A program made the translations under genes and the position numbers. Below the pieces are notes generated by a model. That model was given only the letters and a program-made list of their open reading frames with translations, was not told the DNA's origin and did no database searches. Positions 45,550-57,140 of a DNA stretch of 64,000 bases are shown piece after piece; the stretch's first letter is position 1, and every line of letters begins with the position of its first letter. Source of the DNA: Setomelanomma holmii (Eukaryota > Ascomycota > Dothideomycetes > Pleosporales > Phaeosphaeriaceae); NCBI GenBank assembly GCA_010015745.1, contig ML978158.1, forward strand, positions 1 through 64,000, read 5' to 3'.

Positions 45550-47431
45550 ATGGATATCGTCGCTGGCGAGAAGACGTCGAAAGTTGTCAATGCTGTCAGC
45601 ATAGAAGGTAAGGCTGCCTTTCGAATAAACACTTCCCAAGTGCTAACTCTCAACGCAGTTGGAGCAGACGACATCAGTATGTCAAGAAAATCAACGCCAG
45701 CTGCTTCATGGCCAGCCTCGACGGGTGCAATGGAACCTGCCGGCGTGGAGACAGATGTTGAGGCGAAAGACGAGGAGATAACATTGTCCGAAGGAGTCTG
45801 GACCCCCACGAAAAATGAGTGGTTGATTATGATCAGTCTCGCCTTTATTGCACTCATGGTTGCTCTCGATGCGACGATACTCGTCACAGTATTGCCGGTT
45901 AGTACGGTCTTGAAAGTCTCCATAAGCTCATGCACTGACCAGCTGCTTCATAGGAAATCGCACGCAACCTCAATGAAACATCAGTAGAGGCATTCTGGGC
46001 CGGTACCTCATACCTCTTGACCTCAGCCATCTTCTAACCAGTCATCGCTTCCATTAGCCAAGTGTTCGGTCGACAGCAGTTGCTCCTCACATCCCTCGTC
46101 TTCTTCACCGTCGGCACGATTTTTTGCTCAACCTCCAAGGATTTCACCATGATGCTCACTAGCCGGTGCATTCAGGGTGTCGGAGGAGGCGGCATAATCA
46201 CCTTGACACAAGTCATCTACTGCGATATCGTCCCGCTGAGGCAGCGACCCAAATAATTTCCCTATGGTGTTAGGAGCGTGGTCTGTAGGAAGTATTATCG
46301 TACCAGTCGTCGGAGGTGCGCTCACGGAGAATGCATCGTGGCGATGGTGCTTCCACATCAACTACCCATTCTGCGGCATTGGCTTCGTCATCGCGGCTGT
46401 TCTTGTGCGCCTCAATGCCGTGGAGAAGTTGAACTTTGCCCAGAAGCTGAAGCGAACTGACTGGACCGGTATCGTGCTCTTCGTCGGCGGTATGACCAGC
46501 TTCCTGGTCGGGCTGTCTTGGGGTGGCATCCAGTATCCTTGGAAGTCTGCTGCGACACTTGCACCTATCATTGTGGGACTTTTCGGCATCGTTGTATTTG
46601 GCTGCTGGCAACAGTACGCGATGCCACATAGCCTCCTTCCGATGTCCGTTTTCTACAATTGGAGTGCCATAGCTGCATTCTACTGTGCTCTTGTCAACGG
46701 GCTGCTCGTGAGTGGACGACACGGACTAAGTAAACATGTATATTTACTGACCTTGGTAGCTCTGCACCGGCTTGTACTATATCCCATTCTACCTGATGTC
46801 AGTGCGAGCCTTCTCTTCGACAGATGCAGGCAAGGGCATGCTTCCGGCCGTATGCCTCCTCATACCAGGATCAATCACCGTATCGATCCTAACCTCACGA
46901 CTTGGACGTTTCCGATGGGCCATCTGGGGAGGGTGGGCTGTTACAACACTTGCGTGCGGTCTGACCATCCTCTTTGGCCTCAACACTCCTTGGCCTGTGT
47001 TCTATACCGTTCTTGCCATCTTTGGAGTTGGTACAGGCATGGTCTTGACGAGTGTCAACGTTGGCATCCAAGCAATTTCCAAGCCGGAAGACTGTGCGAT
47101 GGCGGCGAGCATGTACGGTTTCTTCCTAAGTCTCTGTATGCCGTTGGGTGTAGCTCTGGCGGGTACCATCTTCCAGAATGCGATGTCTGGTCATCTCTCC
47201 ACCTTTGGCTTGCAGAAAAGTATCGCGCACGACTCGGAGCGGTGGGTGTACATTCTCCGTACAATGGAAGCCAGTCCAAAGAAGACCGCCATTTTGGAGT
47301 CATACGTCAAGAGTTTTGAGTCCGTATTCGTCGTGATGGCCGGTATCGCTGCGAGCGCACTGGTGGCAAGCTTTGTGATAAGGAAGTTCAGCATGGACAA
47401 GATACTGTTGGCGCAATTTACGGCGCGATAG
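45550..47431 (+). pseudogene. MFS multidrug transporter (DHA2-like, 14-helix) pseudogene
   Basis: Exons 45550-45607, 45659-45897, 45954-46707 and 46760-47431 are joined by normal introns. The protein reads as a drug:H+ antiporter: NEWLIMISLAFIALMVALDA with motif D-like ATILVTVLP, LTSAIF, FGRQQLLLTSLVFFTVGTIF, SRCIQGVGGGGIITLTQVIY, GAWSVGSIIVPVVGGALTEN, then further helices to SFVIRKFSMDKILLAQFTAR. Two defects: TAA at 46035-46037 in place of Q (AIFQPVIAS), a CAA to TAA change at CpA, and an extra A at 46254-46256 that turns KYFPMV into K-stop and shifts the frame. Otherwise every exon and splice site is preserved, so the inactivation looks recent. The intact protein would sit in the plasma membrane exporting small toxic compounds. 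Confidence 0.85.
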
Positions 47432-48054
47432 AGCGCGGCTGCCACTGCAATTGGTGGACGGGTCGGAGTTCCTTTCTGCATTTTGAACACTTCCCGCATG
47501 TATCCTGAATATACCCACGATGTTTGAGACTTATCTTCTTGATCATGTCGACATTTTGGCAATCATGCGGTGATGGTAGACACGACTTTGCGAACTGCCG
47601 CACATGTAGCCTGCGTGCCGAGGCCCACCTCTATCGCTTGGGCAGGAACCTTGAAACTCTTGGACCTTTCACGTGACGTCAGCTTCTCTCCAGCCCCACA
47701 ATGTGGATGGCGCCATCTTTATCCCTCATGCGCTCTCATCCGAACAAATAGTCGCGTGAGTCGTGCCTGTGTCATCCTGCCGTTACTGACAGCTGCGAAC
47801 GAGCAGCACGGCAAAGCGGTGGTAGATACCTCACGCGCGTGCGACCAAAGCTTTGCTCTCTTAGGAAGAAGGTACGGTAATGGTTATTGCTGTGTGGTCT
47901 CCGCGAGAACCCGCTCTATGCTATATGAATGCACACTACATAATCGTACATATCTATGTGCCGAAGCACGGGGTATCAGAGAAAACGTAATGAGACGACA
48001 GTATGCTCGCTCCACAGACATAGGAAAGTGTACCGGCAAGATCCAGAGTGTTCA
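47432..48054. other. convergent intergenic region
   Basis: 3' flanks of the MFS remnant and of the zinc-finger gene; no gene seen. Confidence 0.4.
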
Positions 48055-50034
48055 TCAAATCTGGTTCGTGTAGCTGTGAAGCTGGTCATGCTGCATGGAA
48101 GTGCTAGTACCATATTGCTGCTGCTGTGGGTGCGACATAGTATGGTATGAGGGGTGCTGTTGATGGTGTTGTGGCATATGCTGCTGTTGCTGGGCGTGCT
48201 GTGTTGGTTGCCGCATGGCCATAGCACCACTTGGGTTCTGCATCGCGAAACTGCCATTCATGTCGGGTTGAGTCTGGCTCATTTGCGATGATGACCTCAT
48301 GTGTGACGAGTGAGGCGAGCTCTGTCTGGAGTTGCCGCCAAGGCGACTGCCAATCTTGTGTAGAGGTTTCGAGATGATCTGTCCGAATGACGGGCGTTCA
48401 TAGTACTGAGACTCTTCGAACTGCGGCGCAGCATCGAAATAGCTGGGATAGCACCAGCCCAGGGGGTTGGCAGGAGGCTTGGCTGGATCATTGAACTCGT
48501 CGGTTGGTGTGTGAGGTTGTTGTTGATGGTCCATAGCTGGAGGAGGTGGCAGTGGTGCCATAGGCGGTGGTATTTGAGGCGCCACACTCATTGGATGAGG
48601 TATGTCAGGAATGGCGGGTTGGGCAGCATCAAGAAAGTCGCCTGGATCAACATCCATGTAACTAATGCGACGCCCTGTGGTATCAACGCTTGGTGATTCG
48701 GGCTCAATGAAGGGAGATGAGCCGCAATCGAAGTTCGTACCGTGTCCCAAGATATTGCTAACCCTGAGAAGGGCGGCGTTAATGGAGGCGAGTCGTGAAC
48801 GTGAAAGTTGTGGGTCCGAGTTGCCGATAAGAATCTGCATCCGTTGTTCTCGTGAAAGCTTATCGCCATATGGCACCGAGTCTCGACTTGGAGTGACGAA
48901 GCCCAGGGGCAGTTGCTGATGCACAGACTCCAGAGGTATGTCGGATCGGAGGGCCATGGCAGTAATCAAAACTTCCTCTCGACTTGGCCGAAGATCGCAA
49001 CATTGGAGCTTCTGGCGGAGAATCCTCGTGTTGTCCGGACACCAACTGATATGCGAGCGATTCTCTCGTAGTCTTGCATCGAGACATCCAACCAGATCTT
49101 TCCAAGTGTCGTGTAAGGCCTCCTGCCTTATGAGATTCCGTATGACGTTGGAGTACTTCCACTGCTCGAAAGTCGCACCGTTCTTCATATGCTTCGCAAC
49201 ATGATCGCAACGTTCGTCCCATCCAATGCTAACCTCTTTACACTTGTCAAAGCCACAGCCGAAGACCCGTCTTGGCAATAACGTGATGCCAATGTCTGTG
49301 AGAGACGGTAGGGGTCGTCCAGAATGATAGCGCTGGTGATGCTTCACAAAATCTTTTTGACGGTCAAATATGCGATTGCAACCAATCACGATGCACGGCC
49401 AATCCTCTCCTGTCTCGTGCATCCTCATTTCGTGCTTCTTCCAGTCCGACTTTGCTTTGAAGGTTTTCAATGACTTTTGCTCCGCGCAGTAGGTGCAGAA
49501 CATGAAGGGGTCGCCAGACTGCTCTCTGTCATTCATAAAACCACCAGGCGATGCAACACTGAGGTCGTCTGTTGGCGTAAAATTGGGCTCACGCTTTACG
49601 TCGAGCGGGCTGCTGACATCCGAGGCCGGGGTTAAGAGGGCGGCGGGTCGCGTTGGATCCAGGCCGCTTGGGTACGAACGCGGTTCAGCCCTTCTCATCC
49701 GGGAGCGTGACGAGCTTGACGAGGCAATGGAAGGGGCCATATCGCTGCTCCCTGTTGACGAAGAGAACGTCGATGCAATGGAAAGCCTTGACCGCCATGA
49801 CGAACCTGAAGATGCTGACGAGGAGGTGTTGGAGGTGGATGTGGACATGAAAGACGAGGCCACCGAACTCCGGCCTGGACCATGTCAGCAAAAAAATTGT
49901 CAGAGAGACTGGACGAGCATACGCGACTCCATAGCCTGGGAGAACATGCGCTGAATGAGGTGCGGCGGATGTCTTGCCAGCAGTGCCTCAATGTGTCGCA
50001 TGGACTCCTCCGGGATGTCGAGGTTGTCCTCCAT
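48055..50034 (-). CDS. C2H2 zinc-finger protein, Gln-rich C-terminus
   Basis: Two exons (50034-49923, 49874-48055) give 643 residues. Exon 1 reads MEDNLDIPEESMRHIEALLA and on to QAMES; a 48-nt intron (GTATGC..CAG) joins it to RRSSVASSFMS, giving a longer N-terminus than the large ORF alone. Residues about 60-120 are Ser-rich. Three zinc fingers follow: FCTYCAEQKSLKTFKAKSDW with KKHEMRMH, WPCIVIGCNRIFDRQKDFVK with HHQRYH, and FGCGFDKCKEVSIGWDERCD with HVAKHM. The middle region (about 230-400) is helical and conserved-looking; the C-terminal 200 residues are Pro-, Gln- and His-rich with QQQQ runs. It probably acts as a nuclear transcription regulator; target unknown. Intact. Confidence 0.85.
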
Positions 50035-52384
50035 CTTGGCGAGGTCCCGGGCGATTAGCTGAACACGCGTAGGCGATGAGCGGTGCTGGACATGCCGACA
50101 GGATCCTCAACAAAATCAAAAGCAACTCGAAATAACAGCAACAACCAGCAGAGGGAGGACAACGGCGGAGAACGAGGGTGAGAAGGGGTATCTAGGTGTC
50201 GCAACGATTTTAGGGGCGAAAGAGTGGATGAACGTAGGTCCGACCAGGCGTCAGCTGCGGTTGGTGCGACGGTAGGGTTATACCACATCATCAAATTGCA
50301 TGCGCTCGCGGGGGACGCGGAAAGAGGAAACGTTCTGGAAAAGAGATGGAAGCTTGGAATTCGTATGGAAGGAGCTAAATTAGAGGACGGGCGCGTAAAG
50401 GCGCTCGAGCTGCTGTCGACATGACCGGCACCCTTGTTTGACCTCAAAGTTGGGGCAAGGCTGAGGATGCGACAGTTGCCAAGTTGCTCGCCATTTGATG
50501 CGCGTAGGGTCCAGAAAAACTGCTGGATCGCGCGGGAAGTGTATCTTCGAAGCGAGGGGAGTTTGATGGCATCATTTTCTCTTTTCTCTACGCTCAGTAG
50601 CCATCTTAAGCATGCAGAAAGCTGTTGGAAGCGTTCGTGTAAGGGTCTGCGGACCAGCCGTGTCCGAGCTGGCTGAGCGACGATGGCACAGGCCTGATGG
50701 AGGCAGAGCCTATCGCAGCGGCGCAACTACCCATTCGCAGCACACTTGCTCTGCAAGGGGTTGGTACCTGGATGACGCATTACTGGATTGCTCCTCGAAG
50801 GGTGCTGGCGCCGTGCCAGTGACATCCACTCGCAATCTGGACGGAGCCGCCTTTGTGTCTGTAGCCGAACATCGGCGTTGTGCGGACTATGGACAACAGC
50901 CTCCAGGCCAACGCTCAGCGCGCCAGATCTATCGTGAACTGGACGCGGATCATCCGCGCATGCGACGTTGAGCAATCAGGCCTTGAAGCCAGGCCTCGAC
51001 AAGTAAAATGGCGCTGTGGCGTGGTTGCTGACGGGCGGACACTCCAATCGACATAGGGCGCCGCACGCTGGCAAATGACTGCGTGCATCGCACCCTGCTG
51101 TGCGCGGCCAAGCAACTTCGCCATAGACGAACACACGCAACTACGCGGAGCAACTAATCGTATTGGCGAATCGCGCTTGGCCAACGTCCCACGAAAGAGT
51201 GTAAGAGAAAGCTGCAAGGAGGTGGCAGCAGCTCCAGAACGGGAAGGAGATGACCGGGTAAAGTGATTTATACTCTGAATCCTGCAGTAGTGCGGCGATA
51301 AGGCTCCCGAGTGCGCGCGTTCGCTCCGTGAAGGTTCTGCTGGGTTCAAAGGCGTGTTTCATGGCTTTACCATTGGTTGCGTAAAGGTAGGATGCCACCT
51401 TCCGAAAAAGGCGCTTGTGTGTCGACGACCGATAACCTAAAGCGACCCGTCTTCATTTCGGCGTGCAAAGAATCGATGAAGCTGTCATCAAAGGTCTGGC
51501 GTGGAAAGTTCCGAGAAAGAGCAGGCGTGTTGCATGAATGGTTACCAGGAGCCGTGGATCGAGCCCACATGTGATACGCAAATATTGTTCACGTGACACC
51601 ACGCCAGTGTCACAGGTGGCAGGTGGTACCTGCCCAGCGCGCCATGTCCCTTCCACTTACATCACCCAGGCTAGGTTCCTCGAGCACGACATGCATCTCA
51701 CTCCCGGCATGGTAAGGTATGAGGCCTCGAGCCGGCTCTCCTGGCAGCTAGAGGGCATCCGATGATCCAGCATTGACTCCCGCTCATGCTACCCGCTGAC
51801 GACCAGGGAATAACGCAGCGTCAAGCCCGCTGGTTTCATTTCAAGCGGCCACCAACTGTACGGCTTCCGATTAATACCCTCTGGCCACTCCTTGTGTACG
51901 GGACAGACTCCGAAGAGGCCGGAGTACAAGTGCTCGCGTGCTTGTTTCCGCATTGTGTACGATACCTCCACCACGAAGCTACAGATACGAGCAACCTGCC
52001 GATTCTTTGCCTTTGATACCACCAGCAACTGGACACCGTGTCTGTCTCCGACCATCGCCCATACTGATCGCTAAAGCATGACAATGCCTATTTGATAGCG
52101 ATATGAATTACTACACCGAAAAGTCCGAGCATCCTCGGAGTGCTATCAGGTACGTACCGGGTAGTTAATCGCCCAGAGATTACTTTTACAGCCAGGTGAT
52201 ATACACACCAGTACGAAGACATAATCCAAGCATTCGGATTGGACCAAACGGAAGATTACTATTGTATCGATCTATTATTAGGCTTCATCTGGGGAGTGCC
52301 GAGGTATGCTACGCTGGACAAACTAAACATTGATTGAAGACTGGAGAAAACTACCTAGACTACTGTAGGAAGTACAACGCAGAC
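50035..52384. other. 2.3-kb intergenic region
   Basis: Upstream of the zinc-finger gene. The 223-codon minus-strand ORF at 50055-50726 overlaps its likely leader and shows no domain. Nothing else supported. Confidence 0.4.
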
Positions 52385-53734
52385 CTAGTGCGGTGCATCA
52401 AGCGCATTCTTGTCCTTAGAATATCGGAAGACATGCTTGGCCTTCATCACCCGGTGCCTGGTCGCGAATGGCGATAAGACCTTGAGTACAACAAGCCATG
52501 CAGCCGATACTGGCAGCGTATAATGAAGCTGATTGACGCCGCCCTGGGAGAGATGATGGTAATGAAGGTCTGATACCAATGCAACGCGGGAAAAAAGTAA
52601 TTGGTCCGGTACCAGTTGTTCAATATCGCAGGATCACCCAGTGAGGCCGCTACGTTAAAGATGACCCAGGACAGCATGAGAAACGGGACGAACGCCATGA
52701 GTACGAAGCCAGTAATGATGTCCAGGACGTTGAAGCAAATCATGTTGTACACCCATGTCACGGCCCAGTATGCAAAGAACATTTTTGCATCGTGGTGGTT
52801 GGATCCTCGGAATGCAAAAGTCCCAGCCCGCCGAGCACAGGTTGCTGATCAGAGGCCAGATGATGCTGGCAACGAATCTGGCGAGAACGTGTGTTCGAAG
52901 ATCGTATGCCGCGTAGAGATGCATCCCGTTGCAGATGCCGTTCCACGCCATGATGAAGAAGAATTGCATCAAAACGGGCATGACAGCTCCGATGGTGTTG
53001 AGCAATGCCTTGTTGTCCATCTCGGCGTAGTCGAGCGGCCCAGCATTGAGGCCCACGGCTCGTGCTGGACCAGCAATCGCGCTTGCAGCTGCAGTAGCAT
53101 TCTCGTATCGTCCGCTAGTAAGTCGGCGCGCAGCGTACTGGCTGCTAAACACCCCAGCTGCCGTCGATGCCGTGGTGATTGTAGTTGATTGTATGCCAGC
53201 TGCATACAGCGCATAACACCGCGCCTCCATCAGATAGTACGTGTAGACACTGCTCGGATCGTATGAGGAAGCTGTGCCGTTCAAAGCTTCCTCGAAGGGC
53301 GCCGACGCTCCAGGCTCGACGACTATGGCGGCCCAGTACTTTCCGTCGAATACCTGGTGTCGTATTTCCTCTAGTGTTGTCCCCGTAACATCGACGTTGA
53401 CGTAGGTAGGGTATCCGTAAGATCCGTTTTTCGTTGCGGCCGCGGTTCGCAACGCAGTTCCAAAGTCACCCCCATCGAAGTCCGCCAACGCCACATGGGC
53501 GTGTTTGACGTACGCGCCTTGGTGGTGGAAGAGGCCGTATATGTGCAAGAGGTTGATTCAGAAGATCGCAATCATCAAGAGACTTGCTGCGCCAATTCCC
53601 TTCAGGTGTTCACCTTTGTTGACGGTCGGTCGCTGCGTTCCATTTGTCTTGGTCCTCGTTGTTTCGATTGAGACATCTTCGGGGTTATCCGATACATTGG
53701 TGCCAACGTAGGGGCCTCGCATCATGGACGTCAT
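52385..53734 (-). pseudogene. DUF3533/Sng1-like membrane protein pseudogene
   Basis: From ATG 53734: a basic N-terminus, then a first membrane helix (GIGAASLLMIAIF) cut by TGA at 53558-53560 where W is expected, followed in the same frame by INLLHIYGLFHHQGAYVKHA. The extracellular region (HVALADFDGGDFGTAL, YPTYVNVDVTGTTLEEIR, KYWAAIVVEPGASAPFEEAL) is typical of DUF3533 (Sng1/YhgE-like). The helices NTIGAVMPVLMQFFFIMAWN and beyond follow. Near 52822-52824 an extra base in GGG moves the frame to FAFRGSNHHDAKMFFAYWAV. Around 52546-52554 two extra bases move it again to SQGGVNQLHYTLP, and the gene ends at 52385. Yeast Sng1 confers drug resistance and affects membrane lipid asymmetry. One nonsense codon and two indels make it non-functional as written. 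Confidence 0.8.
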
Positions 53735-54290
53735 GGTTCGTGGTGAGGTTGACAGGGGCAAAATGTAAATATGTCAAGGCACGATTCAGATGGAAGGTAC
53801 AGTACAAAGAACCCTTCGACTGGGTGAGTGAACGATAAATAGTAGCCTCATTCCCTACGACAGCGATACATCTTCACAACTTTGTACGTCTAGATGCGTT
53901 CTGCTCGACCCGTTTGCAGCATTTCGTCCTAGCTCATCGAAAGTCGGTACACTACGCACACCGCGCCAAGCAGATACATTAGGAGCCAGCGCTCATATTC
54001 CATGGAATCTCGTCCGGTCAATTGATCAGCAGCTTTGCATTTGCTCTCCGGTCAGATGCAATTGTTCGGTAGACTGTGGGGGGCTGGTTCCCGAGATTTG
54101 TTCATCGGGAAGTCGGTGACTTGCCTCGGCTGAGGTCATTTTTGCACAAAGCTCGCAATCCGTGGATTCCATCATGAACAACAAAAAGTAACAATCTCGA
54201 ACATGCATGAGATTAACATTCATAGTATCTGTCGTTCAATCATAGCACAGTAGGACTAGCTCGATAATATCCCTTTTGGTCGAATATTCC
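53735..54290. other. intergenic, no gene seen
   Basis: 5' flank of the DUF3533 remnant and 3' flank of the beta-glucosidase gene. Confidence 0.4.
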
Positions 54291-57140
54291 CTACCCAACC
54301 ACAGTCACAGTATCTTGCACTACCAGATCTCTGCTGCTGAAGCCGACGTAGATCGTGAATTTGCCCTCAGGAATGACCCATTGCTGGCTGATAATGTCCC
54401 AGTAGCTCAGATCACGGCGCATCAGCTCGAATGTAGCCGTCTGTGTCTCACCTGGCGCGAGATACACCTTTTCGAAGCCGCGAAGCTGACGAACCGGCGT
54501 GCCAGCTGGTGCGCTTGATGGAAGTCCCACGTACAACTGTGGAACGGCTGCACCAGTGACTTTACCGGAGTTGGTGACCGAGACACTAGCGGCGTAGATA
54601 GAATCCCATAGGGCTGGGTTACCACCAGGCTGGACTGGCTGAGCTTCTGGGTACGAAGTGATGTTGCTGGCAAGAGCTGAAATGCTCAGGTTGGCGATGT
54701 TGAAGGTCGTGTATGAAAGACCGAAGCCGAACTCATACCGCACGGTGATATTGTGTGCATCGAAGTAGCGGTAGTCAATCTCAAGCTTCTCGTCGAACCA
54801 AGACTGCCAATCGTTGAAGCCAGTTGTGTTGATGGCAGTTGTCGGAGGTGCGTTGTAGTCCGTGCCGTTCATGGCAATCGTGTATGGCAAATGGCCGGAA
54901 GGATTGACATCGCCGTACAAGAGGTCGGCCAGACTGTTGCCATTCTCCTGGCCAGGGTAATGTGCAGCAAGGATCGCGGTAATATTGGGGTGGTCCGACC
55001 AAGGAAGAGTATTTACGCCGGACGAATGGGTAACGACAACGGTATTTGTGCAGTATGATGCAACGCTCTCAACAACGTCGTTGCCGTCCCAGTCGACACT
55101 GAGATGCGCGCGATCGGCAGCTTCCTCAGCCCAAGTCTTGAGCATGACAATGCACACATCTGGCTGACTACGAGGGATCAAGAGGGTGCTGATGTCGCCG
55201 TTGGCGATGAGAGTGTTGTTCAACCAGTAGTGGACCAGTCCGCCATCCTGTTGCGCGCGGCTTTGAAGAGCCTGAAGAGGTGTGACGAGGTAGCTAAACT
55301 GACCAGTGCCGCTGCCACCTCCAGAGGAGAGTGTGCCGTACTCGTAATCGACCTGGTTGAGGACGCTGCTCTGGGTAGGTTCGCCGGCATCATTACCAAA
55401 GACAGCAATGTTCGTCGGGGCTTTGAGTGGCAAAGATCCATTCACGTTCTTCAGAAGGACTGCTCCGGCCGCACCATGCCTGCGGATCAATTCGGCGTGG
55501 TTTGATCGAACGTCACGAGATCGCTCTCCAGAGAGGGTGAAGTTTCGGGTCCATGTTGAACGCGGCGAGAAGGTGTTCAGATCCGCACCTGCCAAAGTCA
55601 GTGTATGTCTTACAACCACTTCGTACACCAACACTTACCTGAAGGATCAATGGAGGGATAGTTTTGGTCCTGGTTGAGCCAGAAATAAGGTGTCATGATA
55701 CGAATGACCATGTCATCAACACGCGAGACAGCCAGAGAGCCATTGTTGACACCAATGGTAATGTTGCCGCCGAAGTATGACGGGACGCCAAATTGAAGGC
55801 CATAAGGCCCCATGCCTCCCGGCATGTTCATGTCCAAACCCGCCTCGATGGCAGCAACTCCCGTATGTGTCGCACCCTGCAGAGGTGAAGGTACGAAGTC
55901 AGTGTATGTCTCACAATCCGGTCGTACGCGGACCACTTACCCAATCCGACATGACGTATCCCTGGAAGCCAAGCTCAGTCTTGAGCAGGCCGTTCTGGCT
56001 CTTGCTGTTCTGACATCCGTAACTGATTTCCCTGGTTAGCCTCTAGCATATGCCCATATCATTGGTGAACTTACGAGCCGTTGATTCTCTGATACGAGCA
56101 CATGAACGCAGCCGCTTTCGCTTTGACAGCGTTGGCGAATGGCCACATGTAAAGTTCGTGCATCGTGCGATCATCAATGTTGGCTGAGACGGCGTTGAAA
56201 GTCTTCTCATTGGTCATATTGACGTAGGTAGGGTTGCGCTGAGTCTCCTGCTCGTTGCCGACCCAATGCTTAGCACAAGCTTGCACGCCTGCCGCTTGGT
56301 GACCAGTGATGGTCTGTTCCATGGCAATACCGGACAGGTAGGGATCCGAGCTGAATCCTTCCCAATTCCGACCGGCGTAGGCAGAGCGACCGAGAGGTCC
56401 TGAGACCGGTCCAAGAACAACGTGAGCACCCTTTCCCTTGAACTCTTGACCCATGGCAAGACCACGCTCGTACATAAGGGCTTTGTCCCAGCTGGCACCA
56501 GTGGAGACACCTGCGGCAAAAACGCTGGCAAAGTCTGCTACTCGGATAGCGAGAGGTCTGGTCACAAGGTCAGCATTGTCTTCATACGCAGTTCGTAGAG
56601 TCTTGCTTACCCGTCCTGAAGGCACAGTCCGCTGAAGTTGAGACGAGGAATTGCAACGATGTTGCCAACACATGGGCCGGCCTGACCAGTGACCATATCT
56701 GCTTTTTCTTCAGTGGTAAGCTGGGCAACAAAAGCTTTCGCTTTCTGGAGCGCAGCTTCCCAGCCACCAACGCCGGTGATGTTGGCTGCGATATGTTAGT
56801 CATATGTGAGGCGGGAACATGCTACATTCAAATGCTGATAGAGTTGACATTGCATGCATGAGTCTGAAGAAGACAATGACGCATGTTCGAGTGGGTTGAC
56901 ATACGGGAGGGATACACAGCTGGCGAGGAGCCATATTCTGTAAGGATCGTTGTGTTCAACTATTTGGGAAGCATCAAGTCAGTCTTCTGCTTGGAACAAC
57001 TGGACGTAGGGGTGCAAGCGTACAGGTTGAACATAACTGAAGGCATCGTCAGATCTGCCGTTGCCATCAAAATTCTGAGCGTTCACTGCGTTCGAAAGCA
57101 ACACGGAGCTCGCAAGCAACGAGGAAAGGAAGGCCGCCAT
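54291..57140 (-). CDS. secreted GH3 beta-glucosidase
   Basis: Seven exons: 57140-57024, 56959-56905, 56785-56611, 56557-56075, 56022-55941, 55876-55639, 55588-54291. Total 815 residues. Introns are 50-64 nt except intron 2 (119 nt). Signal peptide MAAFLSSLLASSVLLSNAVNA is followed by the GH3 N-terminal domain (GGWEAALQKAKAFVAQLTTE, GPCVGNIVAIPRLNFSGLCL, GPVSGPLGRSAYAGRNWEGF, CAKHWVGNEQETQR). The nucleophile motif GYVMSDWGATHTGV includes the conserved SDW Asp. The C-terminal GH3 domain (GAAGAVLLKNVNGSLPLKAP, VVTHSSGVNTLPW, HYPGQENGNSLADLLYGDVN) and a fibronectin III-like end (PVRQLRGFEKVYLAPGETQT) follow. It hydrolyses cellobiose and related beta-glucosides outside the cell. All joins restore family sequence; no frame damage, unlike the polygalacturonase gene 14 kb away. 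Confidence 0.92.

Noticed and set aside
37724..47431. A secondary-metabolite cluster made of the adenylation domain and MFS pump
   Set aside because: Housekeeping DHODH and DUF829 genes lie between them, no tailoring enzymes are present, and both candidate members are broken.
50055..50726. 223-codon minus-strand ORF upstream of the zinc-finger gene
   Set aside because: No domain, odd composition, and it overlaps the likely promoter and leader of that gene.
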